From positions 615,487 through 679,486 of the forward strand of contig VZSR01000690.1 in NCBI GenBank assembly GCA_013398615.1: DNA of 64,000 nucleotides, read 5' to 3'. The DNA is from Brachypodius melanocephalos. Lineage: Eukaryota > Chordata > Aves > Passeriformes > Pycnonotidae. The translations under genes were made by a program, and so were the position numbers. The stretch's first letter is position 1; each line of letters begins with the position of its first letter. The notes under the pieces were generated by a model. It was not told the origin of the DNA. It worked only from the letters and a program-made list of their open reading frames with translations, and ran no database searches. Below, piece by piece: positions 10,062-20,100 of this stretch.

Positions 10062-10798
10062 TGTGATGGTTGGCCCTCAAGGGATGAATATTATGTATAT
10101 GTTAAGAGGAGTTTTATTGATGTATAGTTAAGTTATTGTGATATGTTCTCCTAATACTTCTCTTCCCCCTCTCCATTGTGGTATATGTATGATATATAAA
10201 TTCATGTATTAAAGATATCCAGTATATTCTTACTCTTCTAACCAAAAGCAGGATTACAAGCCCTGGTTGCTGGACTTGTAATTTCTTCCTGTAACTTGCA
10301 ACACTGCACAGTCTTTACAATTCCCAGATAAGGTCAGCATTTACAACAGAAGGAACCTGGCCAAGAAGGATATGGCTCCTCAACTTGGGTGGAGGACAGC
10401 CATTCTCAAGTGATCAGCGCTTGATACCAATCTGGGAGGAATTGGCGAGGAATTGATATGGTCAATATCACATCACCAAATGTCCGGTTCCAAGAAATCC
10501 ATTCAGAGAGACCAAATCCTTCCAGGAAATCTCTTCAAAATCAAATCAACTAACGAAGAAGTATATACATATGTATCTTGGACTTGGAACCACAATGGAC
10601 TTGGCCTCTGGCAGAAAAAGCTCCTTAAAAACCCCAGCCTCGGACGCAGTGGTGTGGAGGTTGTAGAACAGCACCTTTGCTGTTGTCCTCTCCTGCCACC
10701 CAACTTTGATTGATGTTGTTTTATTTTATTGTGGCTATATCAAATTGTGTTTTTAATAAATTGTTTTATATTAACTTGATTCTGATTCATTCCTAACA
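10062..10798 (+). repeat. 3' LTR of the provirus
   Basis: It begins TGTGATGGTTGGCC, follows a purine tract, and ends ATTCCTAACA, so it has TG...CA ends. A polyadenylation signal (AATAAA) is at 10755-10760, and an AAAACCCCAGCCTCGG segment at about 10627 could mark the U3/R boundary. It does not match the 5' LTR fragment at 5281-5548. The flanks show no target duplication, as expected if the original 5' LTR has been lost. Confidence 0.65.
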
Positions 10799-10810
10799 CC
10801 ATTGTATTGT

Positions 10811-11169
10811 TGTCATGAGATGGCCTTAGTAATCGGGGCATTTGGAGGGAGGGCTGGCTTGTTACTAGGAGGTGCAGCATGGTAACACCTGACCCCCCAA
10901 TCAAATTGTGAAAGTAGTCTCCACCAATGGACAGCAAAGAAGAGTTGATTGACAGACTTTGGGAAGGGTTAGGGTTACCTGATGCAACACCAGGAGTATA
11001 AAAGGTGGAGCAGCCATATCGTGAGTGAGCATGTGGCAATTTACAGCTCCCAGCTCTGTTCCTTCTCCTTTTTCAGTCTTTTGTTGTATTTTGTTAAGGT
11101 TTAATAAACCTTTGAAATTTTCAAAGTGAGCATTGCTTCTCACAATCATGAGCACTGTTCAGTACCACA
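10811..11169 (+). repeat. Solo LTR downstream of the provirus
   Basis: A promoter-like layout is present: CCACCAATGG box (about 10921), TATA box (TATAAA at 10997-11002), polyadenylation signal (AATAAA at 11103-11108) and a TG...CA frame (TGTCATGAG...AGTACCACA). It begins within a few bases of the preceding LTR. The boundaries are estimates and no target duplication was found. It belongs to a third LTR family in this intron. Confidence 0.6.
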
Positions 11170-12305
11170 GGCTACTCCTTTCATGGAGAAAAGGCCAAAG
11201 TCAGGAGTCTTCCATGCTGTAGGCAGACAGCTAAAGCTTAGGTTCATGAATATACATTTAAACCTCTTTGCATAGAGAAACGCATATAAAGACACCTTCG
11301 AGGTCTTCACAACCATAAATTTACTTTTTGAAAGGTTTTTTTGCTATTGTTTTTAACAAAAATATATTGTTTTATCATTGCATACCTAAATTCTGAGCAG
11401 AAAAAATTCATGGAGGACAACCACTTGCTTGTGTTGCATTGTCTTGGCTTAAGACAATTTAACAGGAACACTCTACAATGATTTCTCCCCCTTAGTTTTA
11501 ACCAATCCCTTTCCACCAATAAGGAGAAACTGAAACTAGTAGATATAAGTGAAAAAATACTAGTTTACTACCAAGCAAAACAGCAACAGGCAAAAAAAAC
11601 CCCACTAAACAATCACTAGATACAAAATTGCTAAATCTCACAGACCCTCACCAGAGACAAAGAGAAACTTGAATCTGCAGACTGATCCATCCTAAGATGC
11701 TGGCCACCACAGCTGAGAGTGTGGTTCTAAAGACAAAGGGAAAATGACAGCAAACCCTCCCACAGAGGTTGGAACTTCATGGGAGGTATCAGCTCATTCT
11801 TGATTTTTACCAGCTCAGTACAAGAAAAAAAAGTTAAATGAATTTCTGAAAGTTTAGATGCCCTTCTGCATTTTCACAGCTCCCAAAATACCATTAACAC
11901 TTCTAAATTTTTCATTCTGGAATAAGTGAAAAAAAGACATTGCAGAGATTTCAAGTCTCTTCTAGGTTTTCAAGGGGAATTTGAACTAGATTAAAGCAAA
12001 TAGTAACCCTAAATCAGGAAGCTAAACCTAATTTTTGCACTAATACCTCAAGGGTATTTTAGCTAGTACAACTAACTGTCAAACAGATCACTCTGGTTTG
12101 ACATAACATCATTCACTCTGTTGATGTGGTTATCACAGAGAGCCAAACCACAAAAACACAGTTCACAGTACCGTTAGTCTAGTCAGACAAAGTCTGGGCA
12201 CTCTTGTGGGCTAGTCCCGGCACAAATTCCAGTTTGTATAGAGCTCTCAATGATTTTTAGCCCACTTGGATAAGGAAGCATTTCTATTCAGGTTTGGGTA
12301 CTCAC

Positions 12306-12407
12306 TGGTTTTTCTTCTGGGCTCCCATTGGGCACCTCCACAACTCTGAGGTCATGGTCCACCTGCAGCCTTGCCCTTGTGACAAACTGGATGACCGATG
12401 AACTGTC
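12306..12407 (-). CDS. ITGA9: ITGA9 calf-2 exon before the transmembrane exon
   Basis: Thirty-four codons lie between acceptor TTACTTCTCAG and donor CCA|GTGAGT, phase 0 on both sides. The exon starts DSSSVIQF and ends NGSPEEKP, and aligns with the segment of mammalian alpha-9 that leads into VVFEALHNL of the next exon. It forms the last beta-strands of the membrane-proximal calf-2 domain. An N-G-S sequon near its end is a possible N-glycosylation site, weakened by the following Pro. The middle of the exon (RARLQVDHDLRVVEV) is more diverged from mammals than the start. Confidence 0.95.
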
Positions 12408-14021
12408 CTGAGAAGTAAAAAGAGGAAGAACTGGACTTAACAAGAAGAGAAGCACCAATCCCCTGGCCAAAAAAAGCCTAACAAACCATCAAAGATTTGC
12501 CAGTGTAATAAATACACCCAGACAATGCTTAGTGAAGGCTAGGTTGGCAGTTAAGTACCAGCCTGATTACAACTCTGCTTTGAAAAAACATACTTTATCC
12601 TCGTAACAGACAGATATACTTGAGCACATTATTTCAGATTATTAAAAAAATCAGATATGTTAGGCTTTAAATACATACTTTGTATTTGGTTTGTTAATGT
12701 TTCCCACATTTACCATGAAAGCAAGACAGAACATTTCCAATGACACAGGCAGGCTCAATATTAACCATGATAAATGTTCTGATGTGTTTTTCAAGTGAAC
12801 AGAAAAATGATATACAGAAACTGGGATAAACTACAATATATCCCAGGGGAAACCTTCTTATTTGAATCTGTGCATAGCAAATACCTTAATTATTCACTGT
12901 ACAATTCCTCTCATTATTACATATTTCTCCAATAAAATGCCCGGTGCATTTTAAGAGGCATATTTCAATAAGATACGATTCTTATTATCTGTAAACTTAC
13001 AGATTAATAACTTGTATGTGGTTTGCCTTGGGAAGGGTACATAATAAGTAGAAAATGGCATGCACTGGTGATACTGAAACATGTGTAAATACTGTATGTC
13101 TTTTAAAGGAGTGTTGCTAAAAGTAATCTTACAAGCGATCCAGCAGATGGGATGAATCCAGGCTATTCACAAGTCTGAATTTCCCAGATGCATATTTTGC
13201 ATGCATTCAGTTATTTGCTTACATATTTCATAATTTCTATAACATGTAACAAATACCTGAAACAAATACCTGGCCTTGCCTGTACTTCCTGTTTTCGAAT
13301 ATGAACAAACGTTAACAGATTTAGTGGTTTCAACTGGAAAAGCTCAGGGCTATTAATTAGTTTAGCAACTTTTTTCTAATAAGGGCTCTCTCTGATGCTT
13401 TTAATCTAACAACTATCAAATACAGGTTTATTTTAATAGACTCATCAGCTTTCTCCTCCAATTATCTTGCTCCCTCATAACCTTACAGCATCTTGCTAGA
13501 ATTAGAGTCAGCATTTTTGTAAGCAAAGGAAAATAGGTCAAAATGCAGTAAATCACAAAAAATTTAAAAAGATTTGCTGTCTCATTCAGTGGCTTCAGGG
13601 AAGACAGAAATTAACTTGTTTCTTGTCATAAATGTTAAGTTCAGCATTAATGTTGTCATGATGCATCTTCTTTGAATAATAATAATTTGAAATAAATATG
13701 ACAAAATACTGCCAAGTCTCTTTCAGAAATCAATTTGATTTTTGGAAATCTCTAGCCTTAACACCATGCACACAATTAAGGTCTCATTTTTCATTTTTCA
13801 ATGTATACATTTCTGAACTAAATTTATTTCTGTCTTAATGGGTAAGACCTAGGATTAACACCTCCATACACACTGTTATTAATACCTCCATACACACCTT
13901 TTTTTTTGATACCATGTTTACACACTAGTAAAAAGAGGAAGAAATGCAAGTTTTGAGTTCATTGGTTCACATAAGCACACTTAAATTGGCACTGAAGACA
14001 ACCTACAAGGAGACCACATAC
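12408..14021 (-). other. ITGA9: ITGA9 intron, 1.6 kb
   Basis: A+T-rich sequence with no recognisable repeat or gene. A short direct repeat (CACCTCCATACACAC / TACCTCCATACACAC) occurs near 13859-13898. Confidence 0.85.
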
Positions 14022-14141
14022 CTTTTTGAGTATCTCGGTATTCAGCAGCATGTAGATATTTATATCACAGGACTCTGCTTTAGGTAGTGAGCTTAAGTTG
14101 CAATGTACAATTAAACAAGATCTGCCTGGTCTCTCACAGTC
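14022..14141 (-). CDS. ITGA9: ITGA9 calf-2 exon (DCERPG...LNTEILKK)
   Basis: Forty codons lie between acceptor TTCCCTGTAG and donor AAG|GTATGT, phase 0 on both sides. It begins DCERPGRSC and ends MLLNTEILKK; the latter is identical to mammalian alpha-9 as I recall it. Cys residues at exon positions 2, 9, 14 and 26 probably form calf-2 disulphides. An N-L-S sequon follows the third Cys. The middle of the exon differs most from mammals. Confidence 0.96.
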
Positions 14142-14729
14142 CTACAGGGAATATGGAAAAAGTTGTTAGGCAAAGGAGGTAAAAATCCAATGATAAATTG
14201 CACGACAGCAAACACATGGGAAAACTAAGTTATATAGTAAACTGCTATAATACGGCACTCCTGCACTGAAAAAGCAACTTTCAAGACCTTAAGATAGCTG
14301 GAAACAGATGCCTGCATGAAAGCAAGCCAGGTAAAATTTCCTCTACAGAGCTGCTAAGCCAGGCAAGCATTCAGGACTGGAAGGAACAGGATCGCAGCTG
14401 CACATCAGCCCTTTGTGTGTGTCAAGCACCAAGTACAGTGCAGTGACCCACTGCCCCCATAATACCTTTGACAGAACATTGGAGCAAAGGCTCTGGTAAC
14501 CAAGTGTGTGCTACCATGTCAGCTAAATCCCTTTCTATTGCACTTCCTGAAGCTTCCTATTTACTTATAAAAACCAGACAATCACTAAATGTCCCCCCAG
14601 CACATCATCAGTATTGTTATATATGCTCCACAATGAATTATCTGGTTCAGATCTTCATGCCAAACCATGCAAAATGTTTGTAAAATATTCTGTACGTTCA
14701 AGTGGTCCCATAAGTGGTAAGTTTCTTAC
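14142..14729 (-). other. ITGA9: ITGA9 intron, 588 bp
   Basis: A short intron with no recognisable feature. Its donor (TTG|GTAAGA) is on the right and its acceptor (CCCTGTAG) on the left. Confidence 0.9.
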
Positions 14730-14855
14730 CAATACTTTTCTGCCAGACTTCATGAAAAAAGCAAATATTGTGTGGAAAATATTTTCATTCTCTTGAGGAA
14801 CAACACAAGGACTGTGGTTTCTCTGGAAAGAACAGCTTCCTTTGTCCTGGCCAAC
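14730..14855 (-). CDS. ITGA9: ITGA9 calf-2 exon (VGQDKGSC...KSGRKVL)
   Basis: Forty-two codons lie between acceptor TCCATGCAG and donor TTG|GTAAGA, phase 0 on both sides. It encodes VGQDKGSCSF, an N-H-S sequon, a second Cys (SPCVVPQE) and the conserved NIFHTIFAFF segment, ending KSGRKVL. It matches mammalian alpha-9 closely and continues directly into DCERPG of the next exon. The two Cys, about ten residues apart, are likely to be a local disulphide. Confidence 0.96.
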
Positions 14856-15359
14856 CTGCATGGACAATTATAAGTCACAATTATTATTTCAAATTAATGA
14901 AATTATACAAGAAATTTGAATTAGCTCGCCTGTAAAAACACACCTAAATCTGAGCTAAATGTCTGGACTCCCATTAATAGTCAAAAGAGGAAAATAACTG
15001 CCTTGGGAGTCAAATAACCCTAAACAAAGTATCTGAAGTAAACCAGATGAATCATGCACTGGAAATGCTTTGACTGGACAGGATACAAACATGTATAACC
15101 TAGCTCACATGTAAATGGCTGTGTTCTACATGTCTGGAGATTGAGACAGGAGAAAAACCTCAGCAAAATATGATACGACGTAGCATTTAAAATCAATAGC
15201 TGTCCTAGTTACCCAAAATTTTTCTCTACATCAACCCGCACAAGTTTATTGTCTCTTTAAGACTTGAAGTCGGAAGCAGAACCTCTGTGTTTTACTCCAG
15301 TACACAAAACGGGGAGAAGTGCTTCATGCCTTTAAAAGCAGGGGACAGAAACACAGAGC

Positions 15360-15668
15360 TCTCCCTTCCGTTCTTTGCGGGCTCGCAAGCATTTCAACCT
15401 CCCTTTAGCGGCTGCCGTAGGCCATTTCCCGGGGAGGGAAGGGGTTTGCCCGCTGCTGCCCGCAGCCGCCACGCCGGAGGTCAGAGCGGCTCCACGAGTT
15501 TCAGCAATCTCAGCAGCTCCAGCAGCCGCATCGCGCCAGGGACAGCCCCTGGTGGGCGGTGTGGAGCGGACGGCACGGCAGCATTGACTGGTTTTGGACA
15601 AAAAAATATTTTCCAGATTTATTTTTTTTTTGTCCCTGTTCCCCGTTGGTTGTTCGTTTGGCGAAAGG

Positions 15669-15733
<65 letters not shown>

Positions 15734-15930
15734 AGGAGGGAGACGGGGAGGGAGAGGTGGAGTTTTGGAACAACGGAAGCTTGTTTGCCGTGTTTCCTTC
15801 ATTCTCTCTCGGCTGTGTGGTCCAGGGAGGGCATTCTCCACCATTTTGTCTGTGTTCCCCGGAACAATTAGGGGCATCTCCTCCGCATTTGTGTGTGGGC
15901 GTCGAACCGTTTGCCTGTGTACTTCTTTTT
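15360..15930. other. CpG-rich block inside the ITGA9 intron
   Basis: Many CpG dinucleotides cluster from about 15375 to 15600 and again around the G run to about 15910, in contrast with CpG-poor flanks. The left part has GCGGGCTCGC, CCGCAGCCGCCACGCCGG and GCATCGCGCC segments. It could be an intronic CpG island with promoter activity. Alternatively it could be part of a GC-rich retroviral LTR: the following TTGTTAAGTAAACAGGAGTTTTTT and the terminal GACTAAGACCAT near 16155 resemble the 3' end of bird LTRs. Long ORFs here encode only poly-Gly or poly-Pro and are artefacts of the G run. Confidence 0.5.
15670..15729 (+). repeat. 60-base G homopolymer
   Basis: Sixty consecutive G are flanked by AAAGGC on the left and CGCCAGG on the right. 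The plus strand could form G-quadruplexes and the minus strand i-motifs. The length may be polymorphic or an assembly estimate. Confidence 0.95.
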
Positions 15931-18900
15931 TATTGCTGTTTTTGTTAAGTAAACAGGAGTTTTTTGGAGGTGTTGGGTTGGGGTGGGGTTTTTTTTGTGG
16001 GGTTTTGTGGGGTTTTTTTTGTTGGTTTTTGGGTTTTTTCTCTTCCCCATTTATATCTCTTCGTATTTGTCTCTCCTTATTAGTGGAAAGGGGAGAAGTT
16101 CAAACTAAGGGGAAGCAACTTATTTCGGAGACCCTACCCTGTAAATGGTGTTAGACTAAGACCATAGTGTTACCCTTTGTACTACTTTGATGTTTTGGCC
16201 AACTCAGGTAAACCCCTGTTTCTGTCAGAACTAACAAGATAAATCTTTGTGTAAATGCAGAAGCCTAGGCACTAAATCTGTTCTTTCATCTTTAGCAGAA
16301 ATATGCAGAAACATATCTGTGTCATTAGCTTATTCACTTGTTCAAGAAAGTAGATGACTGAGGGAAGTAAGACTTGAAGAGTACCAAACTCTGATAAAAT
16401 GAGCTTCAGTTAAGATAATCTTCCTCAAGAAAAGCCTTACTTCTTGCAACTTATGAATATTTACTGAAAAAAAAATTACCAAAATTTAATAAAAACTATG
16501 ACAACAAAGTATCAGCAAATTCTTCCTGCTACCATCCTTAAAGCCTGTAAGAGTGAGAGGGAGATTTTCTTACAAACCACCAACATTCTTACACATCCAG
16601 CTGCTGACCTCCTCACATCCTCTGACAGGATGAAAAACAGAAAACTTGTACCTTACTCGATTCATAAATCCTTGAAAGAGGGAGAAAAAACCCCCAAAAT
16701 TACTGTATACTCTGAGTCTGACAGTTTGTATCTATGTTAAGTATTGTGAAAAAAGAAGCAAAACCCAAAGGTATATCTAGATTTTAAATGCTATTTTCCA
16801 GACAAGTGATATTTATGTCTCTTTGAAAGATGCACCTTTTCTGTTTCACTGGCCCACAAATTCTTCATAATCTGTTCTTTGCAGCATGTATTCCCAACAT
16901 GATGTAACATAATCTGTCCTTACATTCCCAACAGATATACCCAAAGTTTACATTCTCCTTGGGATCAGTTGAAGATTAAGGCTATGATTTGTCCAGATCA
17001 CCTGAAATGAGTTTTCATTATTTAATTTAGGTAGGATTCACAAACATTTATTTCTTTGATCTTCCACATGGAAATTCAATCTATATCAACTAGAAGGCCT
17101 ATGTTAAATTAAAACCAGCAAAAAGTCAGGACTATTAAGTACTTGTTCTTTATTTCTGAAAGTTTAAATTACAAATGTCATGAGATTTATGCAAGAGATA
17201 CAGGAAGGATAGTACAAGCTTCTGTGCTACACAAGCTTTTGGCATACTCCCCAAATAGTCCTGATTTATATCTTGCAAAAGTACAGTGTAAGAATGAGCC
17301 AAAGCAGAAATATCTCACAAGACTAAAAGGAATTGTCCAGCATAAAGCAACATAAACCTGGTCCTTTCTACTTGATGTTATTATCTTTTCTTAAAATGAA
17401 GATTGGCATCATTTTTAAAACACTTTAGCTGAAACAGAGAAAGGCACCCCCGAGGACCAGCTCTTGAACTTGGAAACACCTTTTCCTCTCTGCCAACTAC
17501 ACAGCAATCCTGTACGAGGTGGATTATAAATTCAGTTTCAGTCCATATTAGGAGGGAAACATGCAAGAACTAAGCACTTCCTGTTACCTGCACTGCTCTG
17601 GAACAGACCATCAGGTCACCTATACCCTGTTTTAGCAGCCAAAGGCAGAATCTACTTCCTAGAAGGCAGACACTGCTGTTTGGCCAGCAGAATTTGGGGG
17701 AATTCAACCAGACAGAAATTAGATTACACTGATCTGTGTACCTGTGATGAATTAGCATATGCTGACAGCCAGGAGGCAGGAAAGGATATAAGGCAGCTGA
17801 GCAGCAATTCATTTCTTTTAGCACTCTTGGAAGCCACAAAGCCACAAAACTGGGAAAAAATGAACAAAAAAATTCTAAATGGATGGGTCATGCTAAGGTA
17901 GAAGCAAATCCATCCTTTTTAAAGGACTGGCCACAGTTGGTTTGGTGGGATATTTTTTAGGGGGTTTGGTTTTGTTAGGATATTTTGTTAGGATGTTTTG
18001 TTTTGTTAGGATGACTGTTAGACACTTATATTTCACATCATCTATTACTCTCAAATTTTACATGCATAAGGGTTCAGTCAACCAGCCAGAAAAAAACTTG
18101 TGGCAACTTTTCAATAATCTTTGTTTTCAATTAAATATTCATCTGTAGAAAGACAACTAGATAAATAAAATGTTAGCACAAAACTCCTGTTTGCATTATG
18201 CTTAGGCTGAACTGCATCTCTGAAATACAAATCATGATTTGTATTGTGAGTCTCATTGTGAGTTTCTTCTTGTTTGAACATGATGCTATCCCAGCCACGC
18301 TGTGGTACATAGACAAGGAAATTTCTGGCCAAATATTTATGATTTACAGATGTAAGAATTGTACAAGTCTTTGAAATTGAGTAGGAAGGAAGTCAGGCTC
18401 TTCATCAGACTTGGAGTTTCAGGGTACCTGGCATACCAGAGCTTTTTGAAAATTTCCATTTCTCAGCAGCCTATAAACAGAAAAGGACTACCCCTAGAGA
18501 GGTCTTTCCAGGATCCGCTATCCAACATCTTACAGAAGCAGCAGAAGGGACTTCTTTTGAGCAGTGCATGGGATGTGGAAAGAGATGTTCACCGTCTTTG
18601 TAATCAGTGCAAGAACTATACAAAAACCACAGAGAAATATCAATATCCAACTCCTAACACAAATGAACAACTGGGGCAGGGAACAAGAGGTACAAAAGGA
18701 AGGCTCTGTTAAATCCTACATTAAGACTACCGATTGGGAAATAAAAACCTTTCCCAAGAGAGGTACCAAGTAGAAGTAGCCCTGCAGCCTTCCAAGAAGA
18801 GACTTTCAAGCAGCTTTGTTGGAGCTGTCTCTGCTGAAGGTTGTTTCATTCTATTTTCCAGAAACTACTTATTAAGTCCTGAATAAAATCATTTGCAGTC

Positions 18901-20061
18901 TGGTGCACTGGTCTGGTGCATATAGATAAATCTGTACTGGAAGTGTACCTAAAATCTGTACTCAGACAGAGGTAGACAAAGTCCACCTTAGTACATAAAG
19001 TAGGTGAAAGAAAGAGGTAAAGCAGGCTAACTGCATAGCACCTTCAGCACCTATGCTCATCCTACACATTTTTCTAACCTGCTCTAAGTCTGGTCTTGTG
19101 GCCTAAATGTGCTGCAGCCGCAAATTAATGGCTGACCTAGCAGATTTCACTGAACAGCTTTACATTACAGGGGAAAAAAAGCCTGATTTCAAAGATCTTA
19201 AATTATTTTTTACTTTTTCTTCTTCTCTATATTTAATGATCTATGTTATCACATACAGTCTAGACTACCACATATATCATGAGTTTTTTGTGGATAACAG
19301 TGCAAAATGTTTGTAATACAGAGGTAAGTATTACTAATTACTGATCCTAGCCTTCAAATCCTGGAAAATATTTCTAATTTTAAAAAATACCTTTTTTTCA
19401 AAGAACTTTTATTTTCAGAATTCCAATTCAAAACTGAAAAATTTCTAAGGGACCAGTTGTCTGATGGAAGTCCAAACATTTTATAAAATCTTTTTGCACA
19501 GATTTGATATATCTATTATTTGTCATTTTCGTTATTAGAATGAAGCATGCTTTCCTTATCTTGAATGTCTTCAACTTTCACGTGAGGCAAACCAACATCA
19601 AGAACAAAAGTAAAATTTTTAAAAACAGAAGCTTTTACTGACAATCATTTCTTCTTACCATGGTTAGGATGTTCTCATTCTCTAGCAATGTCTTGTCTTA
19701 GGCTGCGAAACACTTAACAACAATACACACATCATGTTTTTTCTAATTTTTACCTCAATTTCAAAGGCACTTTTGTCAAACTGCTCAGCCTCAGTGTAAA
19801 GAAAGATTACAAAAATCATGCTGATATTCTCACTGTGGTATATCAGAGTGATTAATGCAGTAGCACAGCCTGCACTCAAATATCATGTGCATTCTTGAAT
19901 ACCACTGGATGTCAAAATAGCCTTCAACATTTCTCAATAACAACACATTACTGTCAAGTACCTCACATAGACATCTGTGGCACTTGAAAATCCCCACCAT
20001 TCAGACAGTTTTAAGTGGACACTCAAAATCTAAGGGTCTGAAAATCATTACTTGCTCCAGA

Positions 20062-20100
20062 ATATATATATGTGTGTGTGTATGTGTATATATATATATG
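20062..20100. repeat. TA/TG dinucleotide microsatellite
   Basis: Alternating TA and TG runs, mixed AT-GT-AT, about 39 bp. Confidence 0.9.

Larger units (their letters stand above)
5281..10798 (+). mobile_element. Degenerate class I (gammaretrovirus-like) endogenous provirus, mosaic 5' end
   Basis: In order on the plus strand: LTR fragment, tail of gag, protease, reverse transcriptase, RNase H, integrase with a C-terminal GPF-type domain, an unreadable env region, and a 3' LTR (10062-10798). No primer-binding site or leader follows the 5' LTR fragment, and most of gag is missing. Each coding part is broken by stops and frame changes, so the element cannot encode functional proteins. The class I call rests on three things: gag and protease in one frame, the W-x-(G/S)PF motif after the integrase core, and the overall sequence of pol. 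It lies antisense to ITGA9, the usual orientation for ERVs tolerated in introns. Confidence 0.85.
2567..12305 (-). other. ITGA9: ITGA9 intron holding an antisense provirus and several LTRs
   Basis: This 9.7 kb intron lies between the transmembrane exon and the preceding calf-2 exon. It contains an LTR (about 3008-3963), a CR1 3' end (5135-5280), a broken provirus (about 5281-10798) and another LTR (10811-11169). I see nothing recognisable in 3970-5130 apart from a 20-bp perfect palindrome at 4388-4407, and nothing in 11170-12305. Confidence 0.85.

Noticed and set aside
15287..16154. ORFs of 129 to 194 codons on both strands around the G run
   Set aside because: Their openness comes from the 60-base homopolymer, read as poly-Gly or poly-Pro in every frame.
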